A stretch of 64,000 nt of DNA from Saccharum officinarum (Eukaryota; Streptophyta; Magnoliopsida; Poales; Poaceae). The DNA lies in contig CM036191.1 in assembly GCA_020631735.1 (NCBI GenBank), forward strand, positions 37,121,335 through 37,185,334, given 5' to 3'. Positions 39,901 through 53,149 of the stretch are shown here, in pieces. How positions within the stretch are numbered: the stretch's first letter is position 1; every line of letters starts with the position of its first letter. Below the pieces are notes generated by a model. It had not been told where the DNA came from. It was given only the letters and a program-made list of their open reading frames with translations, and searched no databases. The position numbers and the translations under genes were made by a program.

Positions 39901-40908
39901 TGATGAACTCCGGAATGGATCGGACGCCAGAGTTTGCGCCGGTGGCACATCACGCACAGCATGTCGCGGCTGCGAGGTGCCTCGAGCAACGGCGAGGTAC
40001 TAGAAGGAGGGAAAATCTAATTTACTACACGAGAGATTTTCCAAACTAGGGGCTCCTCTACGGTAGTTTTGGTGTGCTTTTACCCAAGGGATAGGTACGT
40101 ATATATAGGGAGGAAAACTCTCCACCTCCATGTCAACTAGCGATATGATGCTAATGAAAGTTGCACCATCCACCTTTACTAATAGGCCTAATTAATTATT
40201 AAAGCTCATTAGTAAATAAAGACATGGGCCTTTGGACATGAGAAAATCTGAGATATTTTATTATTTTCGGAATTAATTAATTTCATGGATAAAATAATTC
40301 TAGAAAAGTCCAGAATTGAATTTTAAGCCACGAAAAATACCCCGAAGGCTCCGAAAATTCAGGGAAAATTTTCAAAGATATTTTAGAATGAGACAAACCC
40401 AAATAAAGTATTTGGAGGTCATGAAAAGATATTTTGGAGCATCTAAAAATTAGATAACGCTCGCAGAAAAGCGTGAACTAGCTCCAAAAAAAGCCAGAAC
40501 AATTCCTGAAGAGTTCACTGAGATTGATTGACACGTGAGGAACTAAAAGGAATAATTTGCATGATAAAGAAAAGATTTTAGGAAACTCCCAATGAGAACT
40601 TAAGATGAGAAACCAGGAATATTGATTGCAGAAAAAGATAAAGACGTGCTGGAGAAGAAAGATCGATCCACTAAACGCATTTTGAAAGACTTTGTTCGCT
40701 CTTAACACACAAGAGTTAACGAGCAAACATCAAATCAAACAATGCCCGTTAGGTTAATTCCAAAATAATTGAAAAGCACTATTTTTCTTTAATAAAAATA
40801 TATGGAAACCTAAACTAATGTTGACAAGTTCTATCCAAATATTAAAATATTTATTTTAGTTTGTGTTTTCTATGCACAACCCAAAATCAGAAATTTTGGG
40901 GTGTGACA
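36989..40908 (-). repeat. 3' LTR of the LARD-like element
   Basis: Nearly identical to 42240-46157. Its minus-strand sequence contains 'tccctatatatacgtacc' (about 40095-40112), a probable TATA box. The part near 37500-37950 matches, in element orientation, about 50600-51120 of the gypsy element at 48509, so the two LTR families are related. Confidence 0.93.
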
Positions 40909-42239
40909 ATTCTACCCCACTTAACAGGAATCTCGTCCCGAGATTCGGAGAGACTAGGGAGAAAGATAAAGCAGACCAATAAGGTTGTTTCGAGACTTTT
41001 TGACAAGTTCAGATATAAGCGTCAAGGATTATCAAAGGTTAACAAAAGAACATTGGATTGATCGTTAAGATTGATTCAAGTTAATGAAAGAAGGTCAAAG
41101 GATTGAAGGTCAGCATAAGTGAAAAGGAAGATCAAAGGAGATTGAAAACATAGATCAAGGTTGATCATCGAGTCTTCACTTTATGAGGTGTAAAAACAAG
41201 AGTGGAGATTAGCAAGAGATAAAGATAGATCTTATGGTACTCACAACTCCTCGATTCAAAATTTATGAGACATCATGAAAAAGTGACAGACTAGCATTGG
41301 TTGAAGAAAGGTAAAGACTAGTTTTCTGTTTTACCATTCAGGGAGACTAGTGAGAAGGATAAATTGATCTTAAGTCTTTGTAGGTCCTTGAATCAGGATT
41401 TATAAGATGTAAGGACAAGGGTCAAAAGTTGTCAAATGTTGATAAGAAAAAGTAAAGATTTAAGACAAGAAGGTGAGACTAGTTAAGAGGCAAGGACTAG
41501 CAAAAGATGATATTATGATAGCGATTGGTCTCTGGATCTTCTTGTCTCGTGACTTGAGATTGATGATGGTGGCGGACGCTACCCCACTTAACAAAGATCT
41601 TGTTCCACCTAGCGATGTCATTGAAGGCAACACTTTCTTTAAGGCTTACTACTATTGATGAGTCCTTCATGTGTTGATCCTCCCTTGGGTTAAGATAAAG
41701 GAGAAAGTATAGAAACCAAGAGTAAGCAAGGATGATATATGGAAAAGACAATAAGAATTAGGATTGATCGAAGGTTATGTAGGTCAAGAGAGGATACTAC
41801 CCCACTTTAACATAGATTGAGCTAATTCTCAAGATGAAACCTTTTGGGCCACCTTCAAAGCACGAGAACAAGGACAACACACAGGCATCACATCCAACAA
41901 GACAAGTACACATCACATCATCGATACTACACGTGCTTTTTCAACAATGGTGGTCATCCTAAATGGTAGATTATAGATGATGAAAAGCCATCGAACTTTA
42001 GAACAAGATGAGATCAGAAAACTTTTGGTAAAAACAACACAAATCAAAAACCAAGGGAGTAAGAAATAATAGCTCAAAGGAAGCTATCAAGGAAGGGATA
42101 CAACAGGACAAGGAACAGGAAATAGTCAAAATCAATGAGTCAAGGGATGAGAAAATAGTTTTATAGTAAAATAAGTTTTAGAATACGTACAGAGCTACTT
42201 GGCATACGTCCTACAGTCAACACTGCTCTGATACCACTC
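40909..42239 (-). other. Interior of the LARD-like element
   Basis: Only 1.3 kb, purine-biased on the plus strand and without protein domains. Near its 3' end (minus strand) 'ctcgggacgagattcctgtt' followed by 'aagtggggtagaat' mirrors the 3' interior end of the gypsy element at 55180-55210, which suggests descent from a gypsy relative by loss of gag-pol. Confidence 0.75.
42225..42236 (-). promoter_or_regulatory. Primer-binding site (initiator tRNA-Met)
   Basis: Minus-strand 'tggtatcagagc' begins 4 bases after the 5' LTR end, matching the 3' end of plant initiator tRNA-Met. It would prime minus-strand DNA synthesis and fixes the orientation of the element. Confidence 0.85.
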
Positions 42240-45200
42240 TGTCACACCCGGTTTTTCAAAGAACAAAACCAGGCTCATCATATGTGTACCCAGGAAGTCC
42301 ACACATATGTCAGAATGAAAAAAAAATATCAGAAACAATGTTATTATATAACGTATACATAGCTATATTAACACTTACATCAGAGTATCGCAGAACGGTG
42401 ACTAAACTTCAGGCTCCATTCTTCTCAGGGACGGTTGACTGGGGGCTCCATATGCCAAACACTTCTGAAAAGACTCCTGAAGACTCCACTACACTTTCAT
42501 CCTTCTTCTAAGCAGCACCTTACAACACACTGAGTGTGGTGGAAATAGTAAGAGTGAGTCCATGTCGAACTCAACAAATATAACACGGGGTTCATGAGGC
42601 TCAAAAGGATAGACACTGGTTTACTGCATTTAGCTTTTAATTATCACAGTTTTATCATATGAGTAGCATCAGGTTTGCATTAATTCCCGCAATAAACATA
42701 TGATCAATGTAAAGATGAATAATGAATAGCAAAAACATATTTATAGTCATTAGTGATCATCAATTCTATAAGGGTCCAAGGCCACTCGTGACCGTGAGCA
42801 CGGCTGTTATAACAGTTTTACACTCTGCAGAGGTTGTACACTTTCACTGTGAGTCGTGATTTACCCTTTCGCCCGAGGTGATCAGCCTCTTGACCCACTA
42901 CCAAGGAAGGTCGGCAGAGTTCACTATGAAGTCTTTCAAAGGTTCGTCTAACAAGTTAGGGCCGCTAGGTTTCCAAAGTCAGTCTGTGTGATTCACCACG
43001 CAGGGATCCACAGTCTGCTCTACCCCATTTGCGCCACAAGGGTAACCTCTAACAAGCTAGAAAAGGTCCTTCTATATGACTAAAGCCAGAGCCATTTTAG
43101 CCCTCACAGTTGTACTGTAAATCCCGGATTTTCGCTTACAGATAAGTCCTTATGGAGAGTAACGAGAGCACCAAATAACCCCATGCTCTAATACCCTTTA
43201 ACAGTAATAAAAGTCATCTTTTAATGTTTATTGCATATTCCATTAGTCAAATTACATGATCATAGTTCATGTTAAGCACTAGCAATACTACTCAATGCAA
43301 TATAATAGGTATCAAGGAATAAGATCAACACTAAGTCATCCTTAACAAGGAAACATATGCATAATGATATTATTTGCTTATTATGAATAGGACAACAAGG
43401 ATAATCCCATGCTATACTTGCCTTAACTTGCTTTTCCCCCGAAGCAATTCGCTCAAAAACCTTTAGTATCCAACTTTCAATCCTCTGCTTCCAATTCTCA
43501 GCTTCTAGTCTTCAGAGAACAACTTCTTATAATCACCACATAAACCTCACCTACTAGACTTGATCAATAAATCACCACACACGCATCGAGCAATCATACA
43601 CGAAGCAAACAATGAATAATAATTAGAACAGTACACCAAACAAGAGAAAACAGCATACTAAAAAAGAACTACCGGCTACGGTCACGAGAACATAAGAAAC
43701 ACCGGTAACGGAACTACGATGGAAAAGAAACAACTACCGAGAGTTTATATTATAAAAAAACAATTACACGCTTAATTATCTTAATTGAATAAAAACTACG
43801 TGATAGTTATTAACTCAGATTACTTAAATTATATTATAATTCCAAGCTGAGTTAAGACCAATCTTGTTTTATAAATATTGTCGTAGGGATTAAGCAAGTT
43901 CAACTTAAAATTCGCAATATGAAAAGGGACACGTGCATACTTAATAGTGCCTAATATATACAACTTGTTTAAACTAAGTAATAAGAAATTAAAAATGCAT
44001 TTATGTAGCAACTAATCATATTAATATTTGTATAGAAAAAATCTTTAAGTACATCACCTATGTTGCTTTTAATTTGGAACCAAGTTTGCATGGTCATTAA
44101 TCAAAGTAATAGGATTAATCTAATCAACATGTGACATAGTAAATGACACTGTTCACGTGTAGCTAACATAGGCATGGTCGCAAAGCAAAAAGACGGAACT
44201 ACAACCCTAGGTTGATTTTTAATTAAAAGATACTAAATCAATATTAATCAAATTATATTTATATTATATACAAGAAACAACTACACGCTTGATTATTTTG
44301 ATTAAGTGAAACTACGTGATTAGTATTTATTCATATTAGTCATAAAATATTTAATTTCAAAAGTCAAGTTAATCGAATTTTATTATATAAATATTATCAC
44401 ATAATTTATTATGCTAGTTAAACTTCAACTTTGCAAAATAAATAAGTACGCGAGAACAAGCTGTACCATAGCTACGACGTGAACATGTTAACTTTAGAAG
44501 ATTTATCAAGAAATAAGATTGATGGAAATATGAATAGAGGAGTAGTGAACCGCACCGGAAAGATACATGACATGAGTTTACATGGAATTAACCACGTACG
44601 TAAGATGGAATTAGATGATGGGAGCTTGATGAGACAGGATGAATAATGTATGTATATGTAATCTCAGATGAAGTATGACGTCTATAATATGTGGTACCAA
44701 TAAAATTATGAGGAAATTAATTGGAGTTGCAGCTCACCTACACGATCTTCTATCCATCATGATCAAGCAGCAACTGCATGGTCCTGCGAGCACCGCTTTG
44801 GCCAAGGTGAAGAACAGAGGCGAGCTCAGATTACATCGGACCGGTGCTAGATTCTCAAGACTGCGGACCTTGCGAGTCAGGCGACCAAGGTATAAGCACT
44901 GCAGATGAGGTTCGTGCTGGCGTTATGTGTCTGCTGCGGCAAACATGGATGTCAGCAAATCGGCGTTGATAGATATTGGGATGTAAATCACGTATGTGGA
45001 CATAGATCTTGCATGGCACACTGTTAGCGTACATGATCAAAAGCAAGAGATCAACAACCGGACAAGCGAACAGATAAGATAGAGAGAACCATCATGCGCG
45101 ATTTCTTACAAAAGAACGGCAGCGACGAAGTCGAAACGGACTAGGACGATGATGAACTCCGGAATGGATCGGACGCCAGAGTTTGCGCCGGTGGCACATC

Positions 45201-46157
45201 ACGCACAGCATGTCGCGGCTGCGAGGTGCCTCGAGCAACGGCGAGGTACTAGAAGGAGGGAAAATCTAATTTACTACACGAGAGATTTTCCAAACTAGGG
45301 GCTCCTCTACGGTAGTTTTGGTGTGCTTTTACCCAAGGGATATGTACGTATATATAGGGAGGAAAACTCTCCACCTCCATGTCAACTAGCGATATGGTGC
45401 TAATTAACGTTGCACCATCCACCTTTACTAATAGGCCTAATTAATTATTAAAGCTCATTAGTAAATAAAGACATGGGCCTTTGGACATGAGAAAATCTGA
45501 GATATTTTATTATTTTCGGAATTAATTAATTTCATGGATAAAATAATTCTAGAAAAGTCTAGAATTGAATTTTAAGCCACGAAAAATACCCCGAAGGCTC
45601 CGAAAATTCAGGGAAAATTTTCAAAGATATTTTAGAATGAGACAAACCCAAATAAAGTATTTGGAGGTCATGAAAAGATATTTTGGAGCATCTAAAAATT
45701 AGATAACGCTCGCAGAAAAGCGTGAACTAGCTCCAAAAAAAGCCAGAACAATTCCTGAAGAGTTCACTGAGATTGATTGACACGTGAGGAACTAAAAGGA
45801 ATAATTTGCGTGATAAAGAAAAGATTTTAGGAAACTCCCAATGAGAACTTAAGATGAGAAACCAGGAATATTGATTGCAGAAAAAGATAAAGACGTGCTG
45901 GAGAAGAAAGATCGATCCACTAAACGCATTTTGAAAGACTTTGTTCGCTCTTAACACACAAGAGTTAACGAGCAAACATCAAATCAAACAATGCCCGTCA
46001 GGTTAATTCCAAAATAATTGAAAAGCACTATTTTTCTTTAATAAAAATATATGGAAACCTAAACTAATGTTGACAAGTTCTATCCAAATATTAAAATATT
46101 TATTTTAGTTTGTGTTTTCTATGCACAACCCAAAATCAGAAATTTTGGGGTGTGACA
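42240..46157 (-). repeat. 5' LTR of the LARD-like element
   Basis: Copy of 36989-40908. On the minus strand it holds the probable TATA box 'ctatatatacgtac' at about 45345-45360. Short open frames are the same in both LTRs and show no protein family, so they are not genes. Confidence 0.93.
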
Positions 46158-47241
46158 CCCTCTCTCTAAATCCAATCTCAAAACCTATGTTCTAGCAGAA
46201 CGTTCGACTACTTCTACGGATGGTCCACTAGATCACTTAAACAACATAATAAGTGTGGATGAGCTTTCCATCTCTCTCTTAGCTTGGCCCCACATGTCAC
46301 CAAGAGCTTGAAATATCCCTCAGCTAATTCAGCTCACTCTCTCACTCTGTCTCACCCACCCACCCATTTCCATTCCCCTCCCTCTCTCTCCACATATGAA
46401 GAACAAAGGTTGATCTAGAGAAAGAAAGGGAAGGAGAAGAAGAGATGGAAGAAAAAGAAATGAAGGAAAAGTGGAAGGATTGAACATCCATCCCAAGCAC
46501 CAAGAGGATCTCTATCTTCATCATGATCACTATCCATGATGAGCTCAAGAGCTCCCTCCTTTCACTTCTTGAAATCATCTCTCAAACCCTAACTCTTGAT
46601 TTCTCTATGCATGGATGCAAGGTGAAGCATGGTAGTTGCTCCATCATCTCAAGAGTAAGCTCAAGATCATCCCTAGCCCAATCACCTCATGAATCTCTTT
46701 AATTTCTCTCGAATGCGTTTTTATGGATTTTTGTAAGAAAACTCATAAATGGCCAAATCCACCCCTTTTACTTGGAAGCAAGGATGAGCAAGAGTCCATC
46801 TCTAATCTTGGTGGCCTAGAGGTCATGCAATCTCAAGGATAAGTTGCCATGCCCAAGTTCATGAATTAAGCTCTCATTTTCTCATGATTTAATTGATTCC
46901 CATATCACTATATTCACCTCACAACTAGAGCTCAAAACCTAGCAATCAATTGCCTAACATGTCACTTAACACCCTAGAGAACCCCTGCACATGCGTGGTA
47001 AACATCATCCATAATATAGAGTTGGATCACTTACGAACACTATAAACAATGAAGAACATTTGTTTTATCGATGTTCTTACATAGCATTCGTCGTAACCAC
47101 AGTTTATCCACTAGAGGAAGCACTGCAAGAATTGCAACCAACACTTAATATCCATGGTCAATGTTTCCACGGATGGTCCGTGGGAACCACGGATTGTCCA
47201 ACCAAAATTAAATATTCACTTCGAGAGAACTAGAGAGCACC
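46158..47241. other. Older repeat-derived sequence
   Basis: Continuation of the sequence split by the LARD-like element. 'acggatggtcc' and 'acggattgtcc' phrases recur (46219, 47160-47200, and again past the solo LTR at 47560-47760), as in leaders or LTRs of grass retroelements. CT-rich runs lie at 46330-46400. No coding domain. Confidence 0.4.
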
Positions 47242-47522
47242 CGTAACATCCCAGCCCTCTAGAAGCCTGTAGTTGTTGTGAAGTTGGCCCACGTAGCCTA
47301 AGTGGCTTATGTGTGGTTGTGGTTGGTGGGTTTAGTACCACCTTGGTAGTTTAGGAGGGTGAGGGCCAGCTTATATGCCTTGGCATTCCGAACGCAGCAC
47401 CTCTGGATTAACCCTTTTACACGAAGCGAGGACGAAAGTGTAAGCGAGGTGCTACGCGTATGTAGACCCGTTCCACATGCGGAGCTGGCCATATAAGCAG
47501 TTTTTGGACGCGGGGTGTTACA
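47242..47522 (+). repeat. Short solo LTR or TRIM-like element
   Basis: Runs from '(t/c)gtaacatcccagccctc' to 'gcggggtgttaca'; the first base of the expected TG is C. Flanks 'gcacc' and 'acacc' form a 5-bp duplication with one mismatch. At 281 bp it is LTR-sized for TRIM elements. Internal 'gccagcttatatgcc' and 'ggccatataagcag' are mirror-image, TATA-like motifs. Confidence 0.65.
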
Positions 47523-47773
47523 ACACCCCTTCCGAACCCTGCACCCACGGATCATCCGTCAAATCAGCGGAACGTCCACGAACAAAAAACACCAAAATGA
47601 CTAAGGCCCTGCACTCATGGGTTGTTTTGGAGCACATTCCGACTTTCTAGTGGATCGTCCAACAATTCACCGATACGTTCGGCCAGATCACTCAGAGCCC
47701 AATCCAAACTTGCCACCCTATTCAGGAAAATCCCCACGGATTGTCTGCCACACCTGCAGATCATCCATGGAAT

Positions 47774-48508
47774 CACTACTCTAAAACATCTTTAGAGGCG
47801 GGTAAAATAGGTTTTCAGGGGTGGTCAACCCAACCGCTGCAATGCCAACTATTGTGAAGATAAGTGATTTTCAGAGGTGGTTCTAAAACCGCCTCTAAAA
47901 TGCGGTTGTCTTGACTCAATCGTCTTTGAAAATAATTTTCAATTTTTTTTGAAAATCATTTAGAGGCTAATAAAAATATGAAAAAATATTTTTAACGTAG
48001 CCCGAAGGGACAAGGACCAGCGATAGCTTATGCAATTTATTTTTCACTTGTTTGATAAGTGTCGACAACCGAATTCAAACCCACAACCTTTGCCACGCAT
48101 GATCCCTCCCGTACCACTGCACCATGCAATCGCTTGTGCCTAGTTCCACGATACAGTCTATTTGTACTAATATATATGAATCTTGTAATCAATATTCTAG
48201 CTCATAAATAATCTCAAATGAGAAAACTTTCAACTACAAAGTTTTAAATCTCATGGAGCACTACAACTTTAAACATTTCTTCATCCAGGGTCATTTGAAA
48301 AATTCAAAAATTTTAAATTCAAAAACTGAGACTTAATTTATATATTTGGAACCCGAAATGATCTCAAAGAAAAATTTATCACCTACAGCGTTTTAGATCT
48401 TGTCAAGCTCTACAACTTTGATATAAATTTTTAAGGATGATTAACTTAGTCAACCGCCTCTACAAATGGATTTTTAGAGGCGGTTGACTTGAAATGTTTA
48501 AGCCTTAA
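47774..48508 (+). mobile_element. CACTA left end, interrupted by the gypsy element
   Basis: Starts CACTACTCTAAAACATC at 47774, followed by subterminal motifs 'tttagaggcggg', 'aaaaccgcctctaaaa' and 'tttttagaggcggttgact' at 48470-48490. The gypsy element begins at 48509 inside this sequence. No matching right terminus was recognised beyond 58282. Confidence 0.6.
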
Positions 48509-51500
48509 TGTAACACCCTAAAATTTTGGGATATTTAAAAATAGGTAAATATGATTTTTTATGCAATTTTGTGAGCATACAAACTTAGAATAATAATAAT
48601 TTTTATTAACTTAAAATCAAATAAAAGGGTAGGAACATGTTTGTGCATTCATGCTACTGCATTTGAAATTTTGTATTAAGTGGTTTGAATTAAATTCAAA
48701 AGGGAATTCAAAATATATTTGAAAAATGCTTTGGAAAATTGGGAAAGAAAAAGAAATGGATTTTTTTTCTCTTTGTGGCTTTCGGCCCAGCATTGGCCCA
48801 GCTCAGCTGCAGCACCCGCGTCCGCACTTTCCCCGTGCGCGGCCCACTCTCCTTCTCCGCGTTCCCGCCTGGGCCGAGCCCAGTGAGCCGCCGTTGGCCC
48901 AGCTAACGCGCGTGCGCCTTCCTTCCCTCTCCGTTGCTGACACCGCAGGCCTGCTTGTCAGGGTCACCCCCTTCCTCAAGCCATCGCCGGCGTCGCTTTT
49001 CCTTCTTTGCCGACGTCAAATCCCGCGCCCAATCTTCCCCTTTCCTTACTCGGAGCGCCTTCGGGCTATATAAGCAAGGGTGCCGCACCCCTCCGCATCC
49101 ATTCCACCCTCTCAAAGTTGCTGTGACGCTTGGAAGCACTGCCACCGCGTGCGGGAGCCCTAGCCACCGCCTCTTCGAGCCGCATGCCTTCCTCGGTTCA
49201 TCATCGACTTCGTTTTCGCTCGTGGTGAGTTCGCATTTGTGTTCTCTACCCGCTGGTGTTTTTCTTTCGCGAGCTCGTGCTTTGAATCGCGAGATAGCTA
49301 TCTCTGGCCATGGCACCCCTGCGGAAATTGCCGTCGGGTCACTGTGTCGGCCGAAGCGCCGCCGGTTTCACCCCGATCCAATCCGAGCCGTCCAAATCAA
49401 ATCCAACGGCCAAGGATCAAAGATACCGGTTCGGCCGGCACTTTTGCTAAAGAGACCCTGGGAATTTCAAGTATAGAACCCGCACTCCAAAATGTATTCC
49501 AAAAATACGCTTTCTCCTTCCGAAAACATATATTCGTTTTAATAAGTTCAGAAATACGTTTTCACTTATTTACAGAATTGCCACTGAGTTTGTTTTAGTC
49601 ATAATTTCTCCGTTTTAACTCCGATTTGACCTGTTCAAATTGCGTTAGGTTCGTAATTTCATAATCTACCTGTTGGTACTACTGTTAAGTAGGTTTTCAA
49701 CTTTTAAAATTCGTGATTAGATTTAATCCATTATTTTAATAGAGGAAATCTTGTTTATTTCATATCTTCTACGTTTCAACTCCGTTTTGAGCCATTCAAG
49801 TTGCGTTAGATTCATAGCAACGAGATCTACGCATTTGTAACAGTGTTTATCATGTCACTAATATTGGAATGTCATGGTTTGAATCATATCTTAAATAACA
49901 ATTATGTAACTAGGTTTTGTAAATAAAATATGATTTGTTTTACTTTAGTTTTATAATTTGAATCTAAATTTGACTTAAATTATAATCTCTATAAAATATC
50001 TTATATATGTTTTTATACCATTAAAAAAATATGAAGTTAATAGTTTTATGGGTAAATCTATCGGTAGTTGTATCTTTTTAACAGTAGCTCCGATTAGCGT
50101 GCTTCTCGTGACTTTGTGTTCGTAGCGATGCGTAGAATCGTGTTTCAAACTCTTTTACTTATTTTTGTATGATTGGTGTACTGTTCTAATATAGATCTAT
50201 TGTTTGTTCTGTGTATGATTGTATGGATGCTTGTGTGGTGCTATATGGTTCAGTCAATCGGTGAGGTTTATGTGGTGATTAAGAAGCTATTCTATGAAGA
50301 CTAGAAGCTGAGAATTGGAAGCAGAAGATTGAAAGCTGAATACTAAAGGCTTTCGAGCGTATTGCTTTGGGGGAAAAGCAAGTTAAGGCAAGTATAGCAT
50401 GGGATCATTTTTGTTTCCTATTCACCTTTAATATACTTAATTCATGTTCATGTGTCTACCTTGATTCCCCTAAGGATATCCTAGCTTTTGTATCTTGTAC
50501 CTTGACACCGGTGGAACATAGCATTGGGTAGTATTTATGCTAGTGCTCAAGATAAATAACCATGATCTGTAACTTGACTAATGGTATATGCAATAAACAT
50601 TTAAAAGATGCTTTATAGCAACATGACTCAAGGGGGCTAGAGCATTGGTTTGTTTTTATGGTGCTCTAGTTTCTCTCCATAAGGACTCATCTGTAAGTGA
50701 ACATCCGGGACTTACAGTACAACTGTGAGGGCTATAATGGCTCTGGCTTTAGTCAAGTATGAGGACCTTTTCTAGCTTGTTAGTGGTATTCCTTTTTGGC
50801 GTAAGAACGGCTTGACGAATCGGGTATAGTGCGGCCTCTGTCCTCATGTGTATAGGCTGCGTGTTATTGTGCCATTTGGAAGGGGGGCTCTACATCTGTT
50901 TGCCGAGTGAATCTAATGGCCCTAACTTGTTAGACGAACCTTTGAAATGCTTCATAGTGAACCCTGCCGACCTTCCTTGGTAGTGGGTCAAGAGGCTGAT
51001 CACCTCGGGTGAAAGGGTAAATCACGACTCACAGTGAAGGTGTACAACCTCTGCAGAGTGTAAAACTGTTATAACAGCCGTGCTCATGGTCATGAGTGGC
51101 CTTGGACCCTTACAGAATAAATGATGAACACTGATGATATTGATAATAATATTGATGCTCACTAATGATTATTGTTTCTTGCTATACATTATTCTTGTTT
51201 ACATGATCATGAGATTATTTGGGCTTACGTAACTTGTTGCTAATCAAATGCTAAAAAGATGACTCACTAAAAGCTATTGCAGTAAACCTGTGTCAAACCT
51301 TTTGAGCCTCATGAACCCCGTGTTATATTTGTTGAGTTCGACATGGACTCACTCTTGCTATTTCTCACATCTCAGGAAGGGTACCAGACTACTAGATTCT
51401 GGAATTGTTAGGCTTATGATCAACCAGTCAGTTTGTTTCTGGAGTGAAGTCTGCATCCGGTGTTCGGAGTTGCCTTTCTGCTGTGTTGCTCTCTAAGGTT

Positions 51501-51638
51501 ATATCTTATACTATTGCGTTATGTTTAATAAGCATTTGTCTTTTGATATTACACTTATCTGCAGCTATATGTGAGATTTGATCTCTTTATTTCACATATA
51601 GTGTATATCTGGTTTTGTCCTTAAAACCGGGTGTGACA
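48509..51638 (+). repeat. 5' LTR of the gypsy element
   Basis: Has a GC-rich upstream part (48780-49030), then 'ggctatataagcaaggg' as promoter. It retains a block of about 50 bases near 51120-51170 that the 3' LTR lacks. Confidence 0.93.
49066..49074 (+). promoter_or_regulatory. TATA box of the 5' LTR
   Basis: 'ctatataag' follows GC-rich sequence and precedes a pyrimidine-rich stretch (ccgcacccctccgcatcc), the usual layout of an LTR promoter. The same motif is at 55771-55779 in the other LTR. Confidence 0.7.
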
Positions 51639-51641
51639 GAG

Positions 51642-51653
51642 TGGTATCAAAGC
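51642..51653 (+). promoter_or_regulatory. Primer-binding site (initiator tRNA-Met)
   Basis: 'tggtatcaaagc' starts 4 bases after the LTR end. It differs by one base from 'tggtatcagagc' of the LARD-like element. Confidence 0.8.
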
Positions 51654-51881
51654 AATGCTAACTGTAGGACGCAAGCCTAGTTAGAACTCAACGTCTATCA
51701 TGTTTCAATTTTTGCCTATTTCTTGTCTTCTCTTTAACTTTGTTATTTTCTCAAAGTTATGCTTAATTCTATCCCCGTTCTGTTATAAAAACCTTTTCTT
51801 TATTTTGAACCTTTTCACCTTGTCTATTAGACAGCTCGTGACGAGAAGACTGTGGACTTCAGAGGTTAAGAGGACTGAATT

Positions 51882-53149
51882 GTGTCGCTCTTGCTCACAT
51901 TTGATAAGAAGCCATTAGCAATGCAAAACCAATTAATAGAAGAAATGGCTCAACATAGAAATTCTCAACAATGCTCATCTCAAGGTCAGGCCAACATACC
52001 CAAGGGGCCAGAGAAGATACAAGTAGCAGAAGCTTGGAAGAATATGAAATCCAACAAAGATGTTGATAGTAAGGCACTTGGGAGGCAGGAACAATGTCAC
52101 TGTTGTAAGCATTATGGTTTTCCCTATCTTCAAAACGAGTCTAATAAGGGAAAATTCAAGGTGGATCCAAATTTTGAGGTCAACATGGACAAGAAGAGGA
52201 AGGCAATCTCACTAGAACCAATTGTGGAAAGCAATCAGCAATCGAGTTATACTACATTGTCACATGCAGCTCTGATCCTTTGCCAAATAAATCCAAACCT
52301 TGAAGAGTTAGAGGCCTCTCAAGCTAAAACTACTCTCCAAGAGGTAGTCATAGATGGGTGGACAATATCAACCCCGAAAGGCCAAACAAGCTAAGAAACA
52401 AGCCAAAGGGACAGAAGTGAACTTTTATGGCCAGCAAGATAGCAGCATACCAAGCAACAGTTCTGTGAAGTATGACATCACAAAAGATCCAGCTAAGAGA
52501 AAGTGTTATCATTGCCAGTAGGAAGGACATTATGTCAAATCTTGCCCGCAGAAGAATCAACAACAGCAAGACCCAGGACAAGATGTCCAAAAGGAGCATG
52601 TGCAAGGAAATAAATTAAAGAGAAATTACATCCAGGGAAGGTTGAAACATGTGGATATTACCACCATTCCTGGAGCTAAGGAGGTCGTGGTTGGATCAAT
52701 TCCTGTAAGTTCAGGAAATGCCAAGGTTTTGTTTGACTCCAGTGCCTCACATTCATTCATATCTAGACAATATGTAGAAGATCATAACATATTTATGCTT
52801 CCAAGGGGAAAACAGTGATGGTCAAAACTCCAAGAGGTGAAATAAAGGTGAACCGCGTATGCCCAGAAGTTAGTCTTGACATAAAGGGGGTAAATTTTAA
52901 GGCAATCCTCATTGTTTTGGAATTAATGGGCATTGATGTTATCCTTGGAATAGAATGGTTATCTACTTGTAAAGGAGTGATTGAGTATGCCCAACATTCA
53001 GTGTTTCTAACTACACTTTCAGGAGAAATGATTGAGTATGAGGGTATTAAACCTACACCTGAGGGATACAAGGTTGACCCATCTGAGGGTATGAATACTA
53101 AGAACGGTGAAAAGGGATGTGGGATTTCAGATGTCATTATAGAGGATTA
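51882..53149 (+). pseudogene. Broken gag-protease of the gypsy element
   Basis: A frame from 51882 ends at 52394; a frameshift then leads to a CCHC zinc knuckle (CYHC...GHYVKSC at 52504-52545) with an in-frame TAG (52519-52521) inside it. A retropepsin follows with VLFDSSASHSFIS near 52728-52766, where family members usually have D-S/T-G-A. It then shifts frame near 52815 and continues as VILGIEWLSTCKGVIEYAQH to 53149. The knuckle packages RNA and the protease matures gag in active relatives. The gag N-terminal part is shortened. Confidence 0.8.

Larger units (their letters stand above)
36989..46157 (-). mobile_element. Complete LTR retrotransposon with giant LTRs and non-coding interior (LARD-like)
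   Basis: Two LTRs of about 3.92 kb (36989-40908, 42240-46157) flank only 1331 bases. LTRs start TGTCACACCC and end GGGTGTGACA; flanking 'ccctc' (36984-36988, 46158-46162) is an exact 5-bp duplication. On the minus strand the right LTR is followed by 'tggtatcagagc', an initiator tRNA-Met primer site, and the interior ends in a purine tract (aagtggggtagaat) before the left LTR. The element therefore runs right to left. No gag or pol is found, so it is non-autonomous. By eye the LTRs differ at roughly 40-45 places (about 1.1%), which means a recent insertion. It lies in older retroelement sequence. Confidence 0.95.

Noticed and set aside
42284..42511. Open frame of 75 aa conserved between 37033-37260 and 42284-42511
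   Set aside because: Conserved only because the two LTRs of one young element are nearly identical. No domain, and it lies antisense to element transcription.
47242..47522. Cassandra-type TRIM carrying a 5S rRNA-like promoter
   Set aside because: The LTR-like ends are similar in style, but no 5S rRNA-like sequence is present inside.
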